Below are positions 14,562 through 15,334 of a stretch of DNA of 15,334 nucleotides, piece after piece (position 1 is the first letter of the stretch; every line of letters begins with the position of its first letter). The DNA lies in contig DAOWAQ010000019.1 of the NCBI GenBank assembly GCA_030634505.1, positions 1-15,334 of the forward strand, written 5' to 3'. This stretch comes from Calditrichia bacterium. GTDB lineage: Bacteria; Calditrichota; Calditrichia; JAJRVZ01. The notes under the pieces were generated by a model, which ran no database searches, was not told where the DNA came from, and worked only from the letters and a program-made list of their open reading frames with translations. A program made the position numbers and the translations under genes.

Positions 14562-15334
14562 TTAATTTAATTATCGGATAAATTATTATAATTAAAAGTC
14601 CGCAAAAAATAATTCCTGTACTAAGTGTAAAAGTATCGATTAATAATCCCAAAACCGGAGATAAAATCACAATTATTAAAGTTTTTAGTTGGGATTCCAC
14701 GGATAAACCTGTAGCAAGAATTTTTTCTGGTATTTTCTCACTGATATAAGTTACCATTATTGGACGTCTAAAATTTTGGGAAATATATAATCCTAAAAAC
14801 AAGACAATAGCTACTGTTTGAAATTCAAAATTATATAACAATCCCGCTAATAAGATTGATACACCGGCCATCAGATAAATAAAATTTGCTGCATTTGCCG
14901 AATTCTTAAATTTTTGTTCAATCTTAAAAGCATATCTTGAGGATAAGGAAGTAATTATAAATATAATTGAATAAATCAAACCAATCAGAATAGATTCCCT
15001 TTGAACATCTGAAATTTGTTCGAAAGTAATCAAGACAGTCAAACTTAAGGCAAGAGCGCTTATCATTGGTTGAATGTAATCTTTTAAGCTTTTAAAAAAG
15101 GCAATGATTGTAGAAGATGAAAATAGCACTCTTACAATTTCCGGCTTTGAAAATGTTTTTAGGGAATCTAAAAAAGTGTTTTTTATTAAATTAAAAATTG
15201 TGGTTTTTTTAATCTCGTCGGACTTATGGTCAAGCGATTTTGGATAACTCCATATTAAGAACAGGTTTAACAGATAAGGAATAACCGTAATCAAAAAGAT
15301 TAGCTTATATTCCCCAGAAATGAAAACAATAGTC
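14554..15334 (-). CDS. MFS transporter, C-terminal half (5'-truncated by window edge)
   Basis: The reading frame is open to the right edge (first full codons TIVFISGEYKLIFLITVIPY), so this is the C-terminal ~260 residues of a larger inner-membrane protein; an apparent start at 15294 is only an internal TTG. I see the end of one hydrophobic segment (LIFLITVIPYLLNLFLIW), a charged central loop (SYPKSLDHKSDEIKK), and about six further membrane segments. The region NFRRPIMVTYISEKIPEKIL through ATGLSVESQLKTLIIVILSP and LLGLLID-like GLLIDTF matches the C-terminal half of major facilitator proteins ('..R.P....y.s...P...rat.lS..s....l....sP..G...D'). Substrate is unknown. It is followed after 116 bases by the TPR gene, so co-transcription with that operon is uncertain. 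Confidence 0.75.
   Translation of the reverse strand, partial: TIVFISGEYKLIFLITVIPYLLNLFLIWSYPKSLDHKSDEIKKTTIFNLIKNTFLDSLKTFSKPEIVRVLFSSSTIIAFFKSLKDYIQPMISALALSLTVLITFEQISDVQRESILIGLIYSIIFIITSLSSRYAFKIEQKFKNSANAANFIYLMAGVSILLAGLLYNFEFQTVAIVLFLGLYISQNFRRPIMVTYISEKIPEKILATGLSVESQLKTLIIVILSPVLGLLIDTFTLSTGIIFCGLLIIIIYPIIKLKN

Noticed and set aside
1..15334. CRISPR array, tRNA, insertion sequence, phage or defence island
   Set aside because: No regularly spaced repeats, cloverleaf, transposase or integrase motif was seen; genes are collinear and compositionally uniform.

Overview
The window is AT-rich (about one third G+C by eye) and tightly packed. Every supported gene lies on the minus strand, so transcription runs from right to left. 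Several things suggest a Gram-negative, flagellum-independent member of the FCB superphylum, such as Ignavibacteriota, Marinimicrobia, Calditrichota or a deep Bacteroidota lineage. These are the lysine/isoleucine/asparagine-rich proteins, export signals ending in '...FAQ' or '...YAQ', lipoproteins and SurA-like periplasmic chaperones, a secreted beta-sandwich protein of a type common in that group, and the sequence of Mfd. The phylum cannot be fixed from this sequence alone.

Right part (about 15334 to 6326, read leftwards): the C-terminal half of an MFS transporter runs off the right edge. After 116 bases comes a probable operon. It holds a cytoplasmic TPR protein, the transcription-repair coupling factor Mfd, and three consecutive parvulin-type (PpiC/SurA) proteins: two predicted lipoproteins of 569 and 279 aa and a 437-aa SurA-like protein with two parvulin domains. 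The gaps between these five genes are 39, 56, 1 and 12 bases. The three parvulin proteins should act together in the periplasm on folding or delivery of outer-membrane and secreted proteins.

Middle (5980-6325): the only long non-coding stretch, about 346 bases. It contains two AT-rich stem-loops, a CRP-like dyad and a start-proximal inverted repeat. It probably holds the end of the chaperone operon and the promoter of the next one.

Left part (5979 to 1): a likely cyclic-di-GMP operon made of a GAF-GGDEF diguanylate cyclase, a TPR protein with a small N-terminal beta domain, and a membrane-bound GAF-HD-GYP phosphodiesterase-like protein, spaced by 22 and 10 bases. The cyclase and the phosphodiesterase-like protein share a similar coiled-coil/GAF sensory module, so they look like an opposed synthesis/degradation pair. 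The HD-GYP domain carries an Asp-to-Asn change at a position I align with a metal ligand. After an 88-base gap come a 172-aa exported protein of unknown function and a secreted beta-sandwich protein cut by the left edge.

I found no tRNA, rRNA, CRISPR array, insertion sequence or phage gene. Most of the window is ordinary core or signalling content. The points most worth following are the c-di-GMP pair with its altered HD-GYP site, the graded loss of parvulin histidines across the three chaperones, and two similar CRP-like dyads ahead of the signalling operon and the exported-protein genes.
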